Positions 24,787-32,878 of a stretch of DNA of 53,157 bases are shown one piece after another (the stretch's first letter is position 1; each line of letters starts with the position of its first letter). Source of the DNA: an uncultured Collinsella sp. (GTDB taxonomy: Bacteria > Actinomycetota > Coriobacteriia > Coriobacteriales > Coriobacteriaceae); the NCBI GenBank assembly GCA_934668345.1, contig CAKUNE010000006.1, forward strand, positions 1 through 53,157. The letters run 5' to 3'. The translations under genes and the position numbers were made by a program. The notes beneath the pieces were generated by a model. The model had not been told where the DNA came from. It saw nothing but the letters and a program-made list of their open reading frames with translations, and did no database searches.

Positions 24787-24846
24787 ATCTCAATCTGTAA
24801 CAGTTAGGACCGAAAATACCTGCTAGATGTTACAGATCGAGACAAA
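24787..24846. repeat. CTGTAACA palindromic repeat, copy 4
   Basis: Left arm TCTCAATCTGTAACA, right arm TGTTACAGATCGAGA, loop GTTAGGACCGAAAATACCTG then CTAGA, nearest to copy 1 in the loop. Confidence 0.82.
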
Positions 24847-24865
24847 CGGAAGACCCGGTCCGCTC

Positions 24866-24932
24866 AAAAACAAAAGAGGCGGATACGACCAAGGATGCCG
24901 AAGCATCCACCGGGAAGGTCGTATCCGCCACA
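24866..24932 (-). terminator. Intrinsic terminator after lacG2
   Basis: On the minus strand, a long stem opening with GGCGGATACGACC pairs with its complement and is followed by TCTTTTGTTTTTG. Confidence 0.82.
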
Positions 24933-25021
24933 CGGAAAGAGGTGCATGGACGCAGTGTCCATGCGATCGGGAATGGTAAGGTGCGCGGCTGCGTGATGGT
25001 CACGGCAGCCGATGGCGTTAA

Positions 25022-26461
25022 CTAGTCCAGACGACGGGTCTCGGCCACGTGCTTGTACCAGTAGACGCTTGCCTTGGGCGTGCGCTTCTGGGTCTCAAAG
25101 TCAACGTAAAAGAAGCCGTAGCGCTTGTTGTAGCCGTTGGTCCAGGAGAACTGGTCCTGCAGGCTCCACAGGAAGTAGCCGCCCACGTTGACGCCGACTT
25201 CCATGGCCTTGAGCAGCCAGCGCAGGTGCTGCTCGATGTAGTCGATGCGCGGCTGGTCGTCCACAAAGCCGTCCTTGTAGGGATCCTTGTAGCCCATGCC
25301 GTTCTCGGTGATGAAGATCTGCTTGTAGTTGGGGTAGCGCTGCTTAATGTAGACGAGCAGGTCGAACAGGCCCTCGGGGTAGATGATCCAGTCCCAGTCG
25401 GTGGTGGGGATGCCGGGCTTGTTCACATGCTCGCCAATGCCCTTGACGCGCCAGCGGCCGGTGCCCTTCTCGCCCGTACCGTTGTGGTGCAGGTCGTTCT
25501 CGCCATCGTAAGCCTTCAGGAAACGGCACTGGTAGTTATTAACGCCCAGGTAGTCGTTGTAGAGCGCGGCTTCGCGCATGATCTCGAGGTCCTCGTCCAG
25601 GATCTCGATGGTGCCGCCCGAGACGGCAGCCAGGCGGTTGGCACACTCGAGCGTGTCGGGCGCGTAGTCGCCGCGGAAGGTGGCGTCGAGCAGGAACTGG
25701 TTCTGCAGTACGTGCTCGTTGTTGGCGGCCTTGATGTCGGCAGGGTCGTTCTCGTTGAGCGGGTACTTAAACTCCAACGACTGGATGACGCCGATCTTGC
25801 CCTTAAAGCCACCGTTGTGGAAGGCGAGCACTGCCTTGGCGTGGGCGAGCATCATGTTGTGCTCGCACTGGAAGGCCTCGGCCAGATGCGCCTTGACACC
25901 GCCGGGGAAGGTGCCCTCGATGTAGGTGTTGGAGGCGTCGGCCCAGATCTCGTTAAAGGTGAACCAGTAGGTCACCTGGTCGGCGTACTCCTTAAAGCAG
26001 AAGGTGGCAAAGTCTACAAAGGCGTCGATGGTTTCGCGGTTGAGGAAGTCGCCCTTCTCAAAGAGGGGGAGCGGCGTATCGAAGTGGTGCAGCGTGACGA
26101 ACGGCTCGACGTGATGCTTGTGGCACTCGGCGAAGAGGTCGTGGTAGAACTGCACGCCCTCGGGGTTGATCTCGCCGGTGCCGTTGGGGAAGATACGGCT
26201 CCAGGCGATGGAGAGACGGATGCCGTTGATGCCGAACTCCTCGCACAGCTCCAGATCGACGGGATACTGGTTGTAGAAGTCGGAAGCGGGATCGGGGGAG
26301 AAGCGGCCCTGGGCCTCCAGGAAGTCGTCCCAGGCAACCTTGCCCTTACCGTGAGTGCGGGTCTCGCCTTCTACCTGGTAGGCAGCGGTGGCGCCGCCAA
26401 AGACAAAGTCCTCGGGAAACTGCGCGGGCGGGTTGGTGACGCTGGCGGGGTTAACGGACAT
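25022..26461 (-). CDS. lacG: 6-phospho-beta-galactosidase, GH1 (copy 2)
   Basis: 479 residues. It has the same landmarks as copy 1: FVFGGATAAYQVEG, YPVDLELCEEFGINGIRLSIAWSRIFPNG, acid/base FTFNEI, nucleophile ITENGMGY, and SWTNGYNKRYGFFY. It looks nearer to classical LacG than copy 1 (HVEPFVTLHHFDTP). It lies 66 nt after lacE2, with an intrinsic terminator in that gap that would lower its expression relative to lacE2. The Shine-Dalgarno is weak (GGAT). It acts on lactose-6-phosphate delivered by LacE/LacF. Confidence 0.93.
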   Translation of the reverse strand: MSVNPASVTNPPAQFPEDFVFGGATAAYQVEGETRTHGKGKVAWDDFLEAQGRFSPDPASDFYNQYPVDLELCEEFGINGIRLSIAWSRIFPNGTGEINPEGVQFYHDLFAECHKHHVEPFVTLHHFDTPLPLFEKGDFLNRETIDAFVDFATFCFKEYADQVTYWFTFNEIWADASNTYIEGTFPGGVKAHLAEAFQCEHNMMLAHAKAVLAFHNGGFKGKIGVIQSLEFKYPLNENDPADIKAANNEHVLQNQFLLDATFRGDYAPDTLECANRLAAVSGGTIEILDEDLEIMREAALYNDYLGVNNYQCRFLKAYDGENDLHHNGTGEKGTGRWRVKGIGEHVNKPGIPTTDWDWIIYPEGLFDLLVYIKQRYPNYKQIFITENGMGYKDPYKDGFVDDQPRIDYIEQHLRWLLKAMEVGVNVGGYFLWSLQDQFSWTNGYNKRYGFFYVDFETQKRTPKASVYWYKHVAETRRLD

Positions 26462-26480
26462 GATGATCCAATCGTCTAGT

Positions 26481-26515
26481 AAAAAGGCCAGCCGGTCTGA
26501 TTTGCTCGGCTGGCC
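26481..26515 (-). terminator. Intra-operon terminator between lacE2 and lacG2
   Basis: On the minus strand, a stem GGCCAGCCG (26507-26515 with 26486-26494), continued by AAA/TTT pairs, ends in TTTTT directly before lacG2. It probably lets only part of the transcription reach lacG2. Confidence 0.8.
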
Positions 26516-26527
26516 TTTACGCGTTAC

Positions 26528-28303
26528 TTACTTCGAAAGCTGCTCGGAGACGAAGGCGAGAGACTTGTCGCCGTTCTGGGAGAGCTCGATGTACTGCTTA
26601 CCGCGGCAGGCGACGCACTTGTTGCCCACGCGCTCGCAGTCCTTCTGCAGGTCGGCCAGGTAGCTCGCGGCCTGCGGGGCCAGGACGACCAGGTCAAAGT
26701 CGGGGAGCATATCCACGTGGTTGCCATAGGCGTCGGCAGCGGTCTCCAGGTCGATACCGCGCTCCTTGGCGGCCTTGGCCAGCGCGTTGGCGAGCAGGCC
26801 CGAGGTACCGCCGCCCTGGCAGAGCACGAGCACGCGCTTGCCGTTGAGGTCGCTGGCGGCCGTGGCCTCGGCAGCGGGGGCTGCAGCGGCGGGGGAGGCG
26901 TCGGCCTTTACGGCCTCGGCAGCGGCGCCGTCGGCAACGCTCTTGGCATCGGCCTTGCCCTGGAAGGCGTCGTTGAGCTTGGCAGCCTTCTCGGCGTTCT
27001 TGGCGGCGAGCTCCTCCTGGGAGATCTCGGCCTCCTCGGCGCACTTCTGGGCGTCATAGGCACGGAAGAACGGATAGTACAGAAGGAAGTCGACGACCAG
27101 GATGACGGCGAGCATCACAAAGGCGAGCGGCTGGAAGCCCAGGCCCATGATGGTGCCGATGGGGCCGGGGACGGTCCAAGGCAGGGTGTACATAAAGCCG
27201 TTCATGCCCAGGAAGTCGATAAAGACCTTGAGGATCCAGACGTTGGCGATCGGGGCAAAGACAAACGGGACAAAGAAGACGGGGTTGAGCACGATGGGCG
27301 CGGCGAACAGCAGCGGCTCGTTGACGGCGAAGCAGACCGGGACGATGGAGGCCTTACCGACCGCACGCATCTCCTGGGACTTAGCCAGGAAGCAGAACAT
27401 GAAGACGAGGACGAGCGTGGCGCCGGTGCCGCCCATGCAGACGACGAAGTACTGGGCGCCCTGCGTCAGGACGGCAGAAGCGTGCTGACCGGCCTGGTAA
27501 GCAGCCAGGTTGTCGGTCATGTTGGCAACGAGGGCGGCGGCGATGGCAGGCTCGACGATCGAGGGGCCGTGGACACCGACGAACCAGAAGAGGCTCATGG
27601 CGCCGTAGATCACAGCGAGGCCGATGTAGCCGTCGGCAGCGGTGAACAAGGGCTGGAACACCTGGATGACGCCTTGGGCAAAGCAGAAGCCAAAGGCAGA
27701 GCGGAAGACGATGTCAAAGACCCAGAAGACGGTGATGCAGACGGAGAAGGGGATGATGTCCTTAAAGGTCTGCGAGATGTTAGGCGGAACCTGCTCGGGC
27801 ATCTTGACGGTGATGTTACGCTTAATGAAGAACTTGTAGATGATGCCGGTCACAAACGCAGCGATGAAGGCGGTCAACAGGCCCTTGGAGCCAAGGTAGG
27901 TGGTGTTGAAGCCGCTGGCAGCGTCCGTGGAAATGGTGTCGCTCGAGAGCAGCAGGAAGCCGATGATGGCCGCGCACATGCAGGAGATGAAGTTGATCTG
28001 GTTGTTCTTGGGCAGATCACGGTTCTGAGCGTCGGCGAAGTGCTTGGCGGTGGTGGCGGCGCAGGCGATGGCCAGGATGCCCATGGAGTAGTTGTAGCAC
28101 TTCCACAGGGCGTTGTTGATGTCGTCGGGCCAGTAGAAACCCCAGATGTTGGGGACCGAGGCCACCAGGCAGAAGATGGACGAGAAGATGATGATGGGGA
28201 TGACGGAGATAAAGCCGTCGCGGATCGCCTTGAGGTACTTGTTGCGGGCGATCGCGTTGAAAAGGGGCTGGCCCTTTTCGATGGTGGCGATGAGTTGCTC
28301 CAT
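26528..28303 (-). CDS. lacE: PTS lactose EIICB component (copy 2)
   Basis: 591 residues; TAGGAG precedes ATG. The EIIC domain is very like classical LacE: IEKGQPLFNAIARNKYLKAIRDGF, NSMGIL-like NYSMGILAIACAATTAKHFADAQNRDLP, VHGPSIVEPAIAAALVANM, MGGTGATLVLVF and VNEPLLFAAPIVLNP. An Ala-rich linker leads to EIIB with phosphorylated Cys495 in VLVLCQGGGTSGLL. It imports lactose as lactose-6-phosphate. Phosphate presumably comes from the LacF EIIA encoded at 29.9 kb. Divergent from LacI2 with two palindromic operators between them. Confidence 0.95.
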   Translation of the reverse strand: MEQLIATIEKGQPLFNAIARNKYLKAIRDGFISVIPIIIFSSIFCLVASVPNIWGFYWPDDINNALWKCYNYSMGILAIACAATTAKHFADAQNRDLPKNNQINFISCMCAAIIGFLLLSSDTISTDAASGFNTTYLGSKGLLTAFIAAFVTGIIYKFFIKRNITVKMPEQVPPNISQTFKDIIPFSVCITVFWVFDIVFRSAFGFCFAQGVIQVFQPLFTAADGYIGLAVIYGAMSLFWFVGVHGPSIVEPAIAAALVANMTDNLAAYQAGQHASAVLTQGAQYFVVCMGGTGATLVLVFMFCFLAKSQEMRAVGKASIVPVCFAVNEPLLFAAPIVLNPVFFVPFVFAPIANVWILKVFIDFLGMNGFMYTLPWTVPGPIGTIMGLGFQPLAFVMLAVILVVDFLLYYPFFRAYDAQKCAEEAEISQEELAAKNAEKAAKLNDAFQGKADAKSVADGAAAEAVKADASPAAAAPAAEATAASDLNGKRVLVLCQGGGTSGLLANALAKAAKERGIDLETAADAYGNHVDMLPDFDLVVLAPQAASYLADLQKDCERVGNKCVACRGKQYIELSQNGDKSLAFVSEQLSK

Positions 28304-28363
28304 GCATAGCTCCTAAGAGTCGGTGGGTTAGCAACGATGGTAACGTTTGGACCTTGTTTGCCA

Positions 28364-28383
28364 AAATGTTGACGTTGCCATTT
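28364..28383. promoter_or_regulatory. LacI-type operator of lacE2, proximal
   Basis: AAATGTTGACGTTGCCATTT, an imperfect palindrome centred on ACGTT, 61 nt before lacE2. A second copy is centred 120 bp away. Confidence 0.75.
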
Positions 28384-28484
28384 TGCGACACAAAAAAAGA
28401 CGCGAACCGGTGGCCCCTGTGCCTGTGGACCGTCGATTCCTTGCGCGTAAACGTTTGAGCCGCCCGGTGGCTCTGTGTTTGCGC

Positions 28485-28502
28485 AATGGCAACGTTAACA
28501 TT
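28485..28502. promoter_or_regulatory. LacI-type operator of lacE2/lacI2, distal
   Basis: AATGGCAACGTTAACATT, an imperfect palindrome around AACGTT. The 120-bp distance to the proximal site would allow looping by a tetrameric repressor. Confidence 0.75.
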
Positions 28503-28537
28503 TGGGCGACAAAAGCCGTTCGGGGACGCAGAATTGT

Positions 28538-28549
28538 CGGTGAACGGTA
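28538..28549. promoter_or_regulatory. GTGAACGGTA motif in the lacE2/lacI2 region
   Basis: CGGTGAACGGTA, a member of the recurring ACCGTTCACGG-like set (reverse orientation). Confidence 0.4.
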
Positions 28550-28659
28550 GGTTTTGGGTGGTGAGCGTATGGCAGGGGAGGCGTTAGATATACTTGGAGG
28601 CGTTCATTTTGTCTGTTGGGATGCCCGCGATGGCATCGTTGACATAGAAAGATCGACCT

Positions 28660-29664
28660 ATGGCCGCTGTTAAAAAATCGGTATCCGTTAAGGACGTGGC
28701 GCGTCTTGCGGGCGTTTCGGAGCAGACGGTCTCGCGCACCGTGCACGATTCACCCAGCGTGCGCCCCGAGACCAAGGAGCGCGTGCGTGCCGCCATGCGC
28801 GAGCTCGGGTATCGACCCAATTTTGCCGGCCGGTCGCTGCGCCGCGGCAAGTTCAAGACCGTCGGCGTCGCCATGTTTAACATCACCGGTACCGGAAACC
28901 TCGACCGCATGGAGGGTTTTGCTGCCGCGGCCGACAAACACGGCTATGCCATCACTCTTACTAAAGTAGATGGACATCCCTATACCCTCGAGAGCGCGTC
29001 GTCGCGCATGAGCGCGCTTCCGGTGGACGGTATGGTTGTGATCATGAACCGTATGCCGGCAGACTTTGGCACCTTTGAGCCGCTGCCCGGTATGCAGACG
29101 GTGCTCGTTACCATGCTGGAGCATCCGCTGTGCTCGACGGTCGACAACGACCAGTTCGATTGCTCGCGCCAAGTGGTCGAGTATCTGCTGGAGCAAGGGC
29201 ACAAGACGGTGCACTTTATCTCGTGCCCCGAGCGCTCGCTTTCGGGCATGCAGCGCGAGGAGGGCTGGCGCGAGACCCTGCGCGCGCATGGCATTGAGCC
29301 GCCGCGGCTTGTTCGTGGCGACTGGACGGCGCAGAGTGGATATGCCGCCGGGCAGGCTCTGGCAGACGATCCGAGCTGCACGGCTATCTATGCTTCGAAC
29401 GATGCCATGGCCTATGGCTGCATTCGCGGGCTCGAGTCGCGCGGGAAGCGCGTGCCCGAGGACGTGAGCGTGGTGGGCGTAGACGATAGCCTGGGCGATA
29501 TCGTGCCCGATCGCCGCCTGACTACGGTGCGCTTTGATAACAAGCGCGTTGGCATGTGGGCGGTCGACAAGATTGCCGGCGCCGAGGGCGTCGTGGCCGG
29601 CGTGGAGCATATGCTGATCCCCGGCGTGCTCGTCGAGGGCGATACGGTACGCAGTCTGCGCTAG
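28660..29664 (+). CDS. LacI family regulator 2
   Basis: 334 residues. Helix-turn-helix and hinge: SVKDVARLAGVSEQTVSRTVHDSPSVRPETKERVRAAMRELGYRPNFAGRSL. The effector domain has PVDGMVVIMNR, EQGHKTVHFIS, YASNDAMAYGCI and EDVSVVGVDDSLGD. Divergent from lacE2-lacG2, which it probably represses via the two ACGTT-centred palindromes. The ribosome binding site is weak (AGAAAG). The effector is likely a beta-galactoside or its phosphate but cannot be read from the sequence. Confidence 0.92.
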   Translation: MAAVKKSVSVKDVARLAGVSEQTVSRTVHDSPSVRPETKERVRAAMRELGYRPNFAGRSLRRGKFKTVGVAMFNITGTGNLDRMEGFAAAADKHGYAITLTKVDGHPYTLESASSRMSALPVDGMVVIMNRMPADFGTFEPLPGMQTVLVTMLEHPLCSTVDNDQFDCSRQVVEYLLEQGHKTVHFISCPERSLSGMQREEGWRETLRAHGIEPPRLVRGDWTAQSGYAAGQALADDPSCTAIYASNDAMAYGCIRGLESRGKRVPEDVSVVGVDDSLGDIVPDRRLTTVRFDNKRVGMWAVDKIAGAEGVVAGVEHMLIPGVLVEGDTVRSLR

Positions 29665-29724
29665 GGTGCGGGCCTGTTTGAGTTGTCGAGTTATGTGTTC
29701 GATATTGTTCAGAATGGTTCAAAA

Positions 29725-29795
29725 ACCGTTCACGGGCGAAAATCGACCGTTCATAGCTCGAAATTGCGTTTTGCATTGTTCTGTTTTGTTTGAAT
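29725..29795 (+). promoter_or_regulatory. lacF upstream control region
   Basis: Contains ACCGTTCACGG (29725-29735), a second partial copy ACCGTTCAT (29746-29754), and TGTTTGAAT (29787-29795), the candidate DeoR site. All lie 85-155 nt before lacF. Confidence 0.45.
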
Positions 29796-29878
29796 GTTAA
29801 TGTTTCTGTCATACACAACGCAGCGCGTATGCCCGGACGCGATGCTCTCCATTGGTTCATATGTGAAAGGAACGCAAT

Positions 29879-30217
29879 ATGGCAACCAAAGAAGAAATCT
29901 CGATGGTTGGATTCGAGATCGTCGCATACGCGGGTGACGCCCAGACCGACCTGCTCGCTGCACTCGATGCTGCCCGTGAGGGTGACTTTGAGAAGGCCGA
30001 GCAGCTGCACAAGGATGCCAGCGACGCGCTCATCGGTGCTCACGACACGCAGACCAAACTGCTTTCGCAGGAGGCCGGCGGCGGCGAGATGGAGATGACC
30101 TTCATCATGGCCCACGCTCAGGACACCCTGATGACCACCATGATCCTGGAGAAGCAGACCCGCTTTACCATCGATGCCTACAAGCGCATCGCCGATCTCG
30201 AGGCCAAGCTCGCCTAA
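29879..30217 (+). CDS. lacF: PTS lactose-type EIIA component
   Basis: 112 residues; AAAGGA precedes ATG. It is an all-helical EIIA of the lactose/cellobiose class: the phosphorylated His79 is in MAHAQDTLM, and the metal-binding Asp in GDAQTDLL. It passes phosphate from HPr to the LacE EIIB. It is the only EIIA of this class in the window, although there are two LacE proteins, so it may serve both. It is transcribed alone with its own terminator. Confidence 0.95.
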   Translation: MATKEEISMVGFEIVAYAGDAQTDLLAALDAAREGDFEKAEQLHKDASDALIGAHDTQTKLLSQEAGGGEMEMTFIMAHAQDTLMTTMILEKQTRFTIDAYKRIADLEAKLA

Positions 30218-30247
30218 CGAACTCTTACAACCAAGTTCCCTTCCAAA

Positions 30248-30276
30248 AGCCCTGTCGCCCCGCGGCAGGGCTTTTC
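30248..30276 (+). terminator. Intrinsic terminator after lacF
   Basis: Stem AGCCCTG/CAGGGCT (30248-30254 with 30266-30272), extended by inner C-G pairs, then TTTTC. Confidence 0.85.
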
Positions 30277-30288
30277 TGTCCCTCAGCC

Positions 30289-30359
30289 TAAGTTGCGGTG
30301 AAATGGGGACTGAATGGGCCTTCTAACAGCAAAAACAGTCCCTATTTCACCGCAACTTA
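30289..30359 (+). repeat. REP-like inverted repeat with GGGGAC core
   Basis: 24-nt arms (30289-30312 and 30336-30359) match at 23 of 24 positions; each carries AAGTTGCGGTGAAAT followed by (G/A)GGGACTG. It lies 71 nt after lacF and 75 nt before the next gene. Confidence 0.75.
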
Positions 30360-30434
30360 TTCGGCACTGTTGGATATTTTGCTTCGTGGGTATACTTCCA
30401 TCCGCAATACAGGCCGGAATGAGGAGGTATCCAA

Positions 30435-31436
30435 ATGCCGGACAACGGATCGATTCAAAAGAGGGGCCCGCGCGAGATGGCTCACGGGCGCCCTGTCCAA
30501 ATAACCGAGCATACGACAGTGACCGAGCTGCAACCCAGCCTGTCCGATGTCGTGTGTGCAAACAAAAAGTTGCAGATTGGCTTTATCGTTGCGCTCGTGG
30601 TACTGGCGCTTCTGTCGGGTTTTGTCGCGCGCCCGCATTTTGCCGACACCAAGACCTGGGACTCCACCATCGAGGTCATCGATCAAAAGAAGGGCAACGT
30701 TTTGGCGCTCACGACCTCGTGCGTGGCGCTGTCTGCGGGCATCACCGCGCTGCCGGGCGACACGGGAACACCGGTGGCCGAGCAACTCGCACAGCTTTCG
30801 GGCAACTTAGGCATTGTGCTTGCCGTGCTCTACCTCGAGAAATATTTGCTCACTATCTTATGGTCGGTGGGCTTGGGCATCCTAATCCCGTTCTCGCTCG
30901 TACTCTTCGCGGTGTCGCTTGGCATTCACGGACGCTGGAGCACCAGCGCCGTCCTGCGCCGTGTGGCAACGCGCGTACTGGTGGTTGCCATGATCGGCAT
31001 GGCGTTGGTGCCCGCGAGCGTGTGGGTATCGCAAAAGGTCGACGAGACGTACCAGGTGAGCATCGAGCAAGCCGAGCAAAAGGCGACAAGCGCGGCTGAG
31101 GCGAGCTCGTCAAAGAGCGAAAAGAAATCTGAAGGCAAAACTGACAAGAACGTGCTCGAGCAACTGACCGAAGGCGCTTCGAGTTTGCTGACTTCGGTGA
31201 CCGATAGCGCCAAGCAGATGACCGACGAGATCGTGCAGCAGGTGACCGACCTGATCGAAGGCGTCATCGTGATGATTGTGACTTCGTGCGTGATTCCGCT
31301 GCTGGTGCTTGCTGCATTCTTGTGGCTTGGGCACGTACTGCTGGGGATCGATATCTCCGGCCCGACGAATTATCTGACGGGTCGTTTTCTGAGTGCCCCC
31401 TCCAAGCACACCAAGAAGAGTGGACAGTCCGAGTAG
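30435..31436 (+). CDS. Multi-pass membrane protein of unknown function
   Basis: 333 residues; AGGAGG precedes ATG. Hydrophobic segments near residues 47-64, 125-165, 180-198 and 278-305 suggest four to five membrane helices. A central soluble part (about 200-275) is rich in Ala, Ser, Lys and Glu, with a likely coiled-coil or helical segment (LTSVTDSAKQMTDEIVQQVTDLIEG). I recognise no family. It interrupts the lac gene series between lacF and lacA but has its own terminator, so a role in sugar use is not implied. Confidence 0.82.
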   Translation: MPDNGSIQKRGPREMAHGRPVQITEHTTVTELQPSLSDVVCANKKLQIGFIVALVVLALLSGFVARPHFADTKTWDSTIEVIDQKKGNVLALTTSCVALSAGITALPGDTGTPVAEQLAQLSGNLGIVLAVLYLEKYLLTILWSVGLGILIPFSLVLFAVSLGIHGRWSTSAVLRRVATRVLVVAMIGMALVPASVWVSQKVDETYQVSIEQAEQKATSAAEASSSKSEKKSEGKTDKNVLEQLTEGASSLLTSVTDSAKQMTDEIVQQVTDLIEGVIVMIVTSCVIPLLVLAAFLWLGHVLLGIDISGPTNYLTGRFLSAPSKHTKKSGQSE

Positions 31437-31471
31437 GCGACAAAGCGGGCTTTGGAAGATCGACCCGTAAG

Positions 31472-31507
31472 AAGGGCGACCGAGATGCGTTCTCGGTCGC
31501 CCTTTTT
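31472..31507 (+). terminator. Intrinsic terminator after the membrane protein gene
   Basis: A perfect 14-bp stem (31472-31485 with 31491-31504), GCGTT-type loop, then TTTTT. Confidence 0.9.
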
Positions 31508-31560
31508 GTTGAGCGCGTGACCGTCCATGCCTCCGTCAGGCCCAAACGGTCGGCAAACAC

Positions 31561-31637
31561 CCGTGAACGGTAATTGTTCAAAAAAGAACAAGGACAAACA
31601 AATAGTTGTTGCAGTTGCTGTTCGAATGTGTTCAAAT
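31561..31637 (+). promoter_or_regulatory. lacA upstream control region
   Basis: Contains CCGTGAACGGT (31561-31571), a dyad TTGTTC-N6-GAACAA (31574-31591), and TGTTCGAAT with TGTTCAAAT (31619-31627, 31629-31637), the candidate DeoR sites. These precede lacA by 105-180 nt. Confidence 0.45.
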
Positions 31638-31742
31638 AAACATGAACAGTGAAGAACCGCACATTCAGATGCCCGGACCTGAACGCGATTCAACACTTCC
31701 AAACAGAAACTACGCACCTGCGTATCTCTCAAGGAGGATGTC

Positions 31743-32171
31743 ATGAGGGTTGTAATCGCTTCCGATGCCGACGGCATGTCGATGAAGGAGTCCATCAAGG
31801 AGATGCTCATCGCCGACGGTCACGAGGTCGTCGACTATTCCGAGACCCCTGCCGCGGACTTTGTCGATTCCGCGACCGCCGTCGCCAAGGACCTGCTGGA
31901 GCACAAGGATTCCCAGGGCTTCGCATTCGATAAGTACGGCGTCGGTTCCTATATGGCCGCCGTCAAGATGAAGGGCATGGTCGTCGCCAACATTTCCGAC
32001 GAGCGTTCCGCCTACATGACCCGCGAGCACAATGGCTCGCGCATGGTCACCATGGGCCCGGGCGTCGTGGGCACCGAGGTCGCCAAGAAGATCGCCCGCG
32101 AGTTCCTGCGCGCCCAGTACGCCGGCGGTCGTCACCAGATCCGTGTCGACATGCTCAACAAGATGGCCTAA
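31743..32171 (+). CDS. lacA: Galactose-6-phosphate isomerase subunit LacA
   Basis: 142 residues; AAGGAGG precedes ATG. It belongs to the RpiB/LacAB fold. SDERSAYMTREHNGSRMVTMG and the C-terminal GGRHQIRVDMLNKM are diagnostic of LacA. With LacB it forms the enzyme that turns galactose-6-P into tagatose-6-P. As in other LacA subunits, the catalytic Cys of LacB/RpiB is replaced (KYGVGSYM). It is followed 63 nt later by lacB, in one operon. Confidence 0.97.
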   Translation: MRVVIASDADGMSMKESIKEMLIADGHEVVDYSETPAADFVDSATAVAKDLLEHKDSQGFAFDKYGVGSYMAAVKMKGMVVANISDERSAYMTREHNGSRMVTMGPGVVGTEVAKKIAREFLRAQYAGGRHQIRVDMLNKMA

Positions 32172-32234
32172 CGAGAGCCACCGAGAACTCGAACTTCTAC
32201 CTCAACTTGTGAATTCAGACGAAAGGACGTTCTG

Positions 32235-32759
32235 ATGAAGAAGACCATCGCAATCGGTTGCGACCATATCGTTACGGACGAGAAGATCTATCTGGCCGAC
32301 CGCTTGGAGCAGGCCGGCTATCAGGTGCTCGACTGCGGCACCTATAGCCACAGCCGCACGCACTATCCCATCTACGGCAAGGCCGTGGGCGAGGCCGTTG
32401 CCAGCGGCAAGGCCGACTTTGGCGTGGCCCTGTGCGGCACCGGCATTGGCATCACCAACGCTGTCAACAAGGTTCCCGGCGCCCGTTGCGCCCTGGTCCG
32501 CGACATGACCTCTGCCCTTTATGCCCGCCGCGAGCTCAACGCCAACATCGTGGGCTTTGGCGGCAAGATCACCGGCGAGTTCCTGATGGCCGACATCATG
32601 CTCGCCTTCCTAGAGGAGCCCTACGAGCAGACTCCCGAGCACGACGCCCTGATCGCCAAGATCGATGCCTGCAACAAGGCCGACGCCGAGGCCCAGGCCG
32701 ACCCGCACTTCTTTGACGAGTTCCTCGAGAAGTGGGACCGCGGCGAATACCATGATTAG
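32235..32759 (+). CDS. lacB: Galactose-6-phosphate isomerase subunit LacB
   Basis: 174 residues; GAAAGGA precedes ATG. The [13 protein letters not shown] start, catalytic [46 protein letters not shown], and the C-terminal [19 protein letters not shown] are nearly identical to LacB of Gram-positive lactose operons. Partner of LacA. Followed by lacX and lacC. Confidence 0.97.
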   Translation: MKKTIAIGCDHIVTDEKIYLADRLEQAGYQVLDCGTYSHSRTHYPIYGKAVGEAVASGKADFGVALCGTGIGITNAVNKVPGARCALVRDMTSALYARRELNANIVGFGGKITGEFLMADIMLAFLEEPYEQTPEHDALIAKIDACNKADAEAQADPHFFDEFLEKWDRGEYHD

Positions 32760-32792
32760 CGGGTATCCGGCGTAATTAACTAGTCCGTTGAC

Positions 32793-32829
32793 GGCTCGCG
32801 TTTCTGTGATGAGGCGCGGGCCGGTTTTC
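32793..32829 (+). terminator. Weak terminator-like hairpin between lacB and lacX
   Basis: Stem GGCTCGCG with CGCGGGCC (32793-32800 with 32815-32822; one G-T pair), then GGTTTTC. Partial termination is plausible. Confidence 0.45.
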
Positions 32830-32878
32830 TATCAGCCCAATTGACTCGACGGGCTGGCGTAAGAAAGGGAAGGCTCCT

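Noticed and set aside
24626..24846. CRISPR array
   Set aside because: Only three units, each itself a palindrome with variable loops, spaced by 25 nt of unrelated sequence; no cas genes.
26717..28309. Open frame of 530 codons on the plus strand opposite lacE2
   Set aside because: Antisense shadow of lacE2, with low-complexity Gly/Asp/Glu composition.
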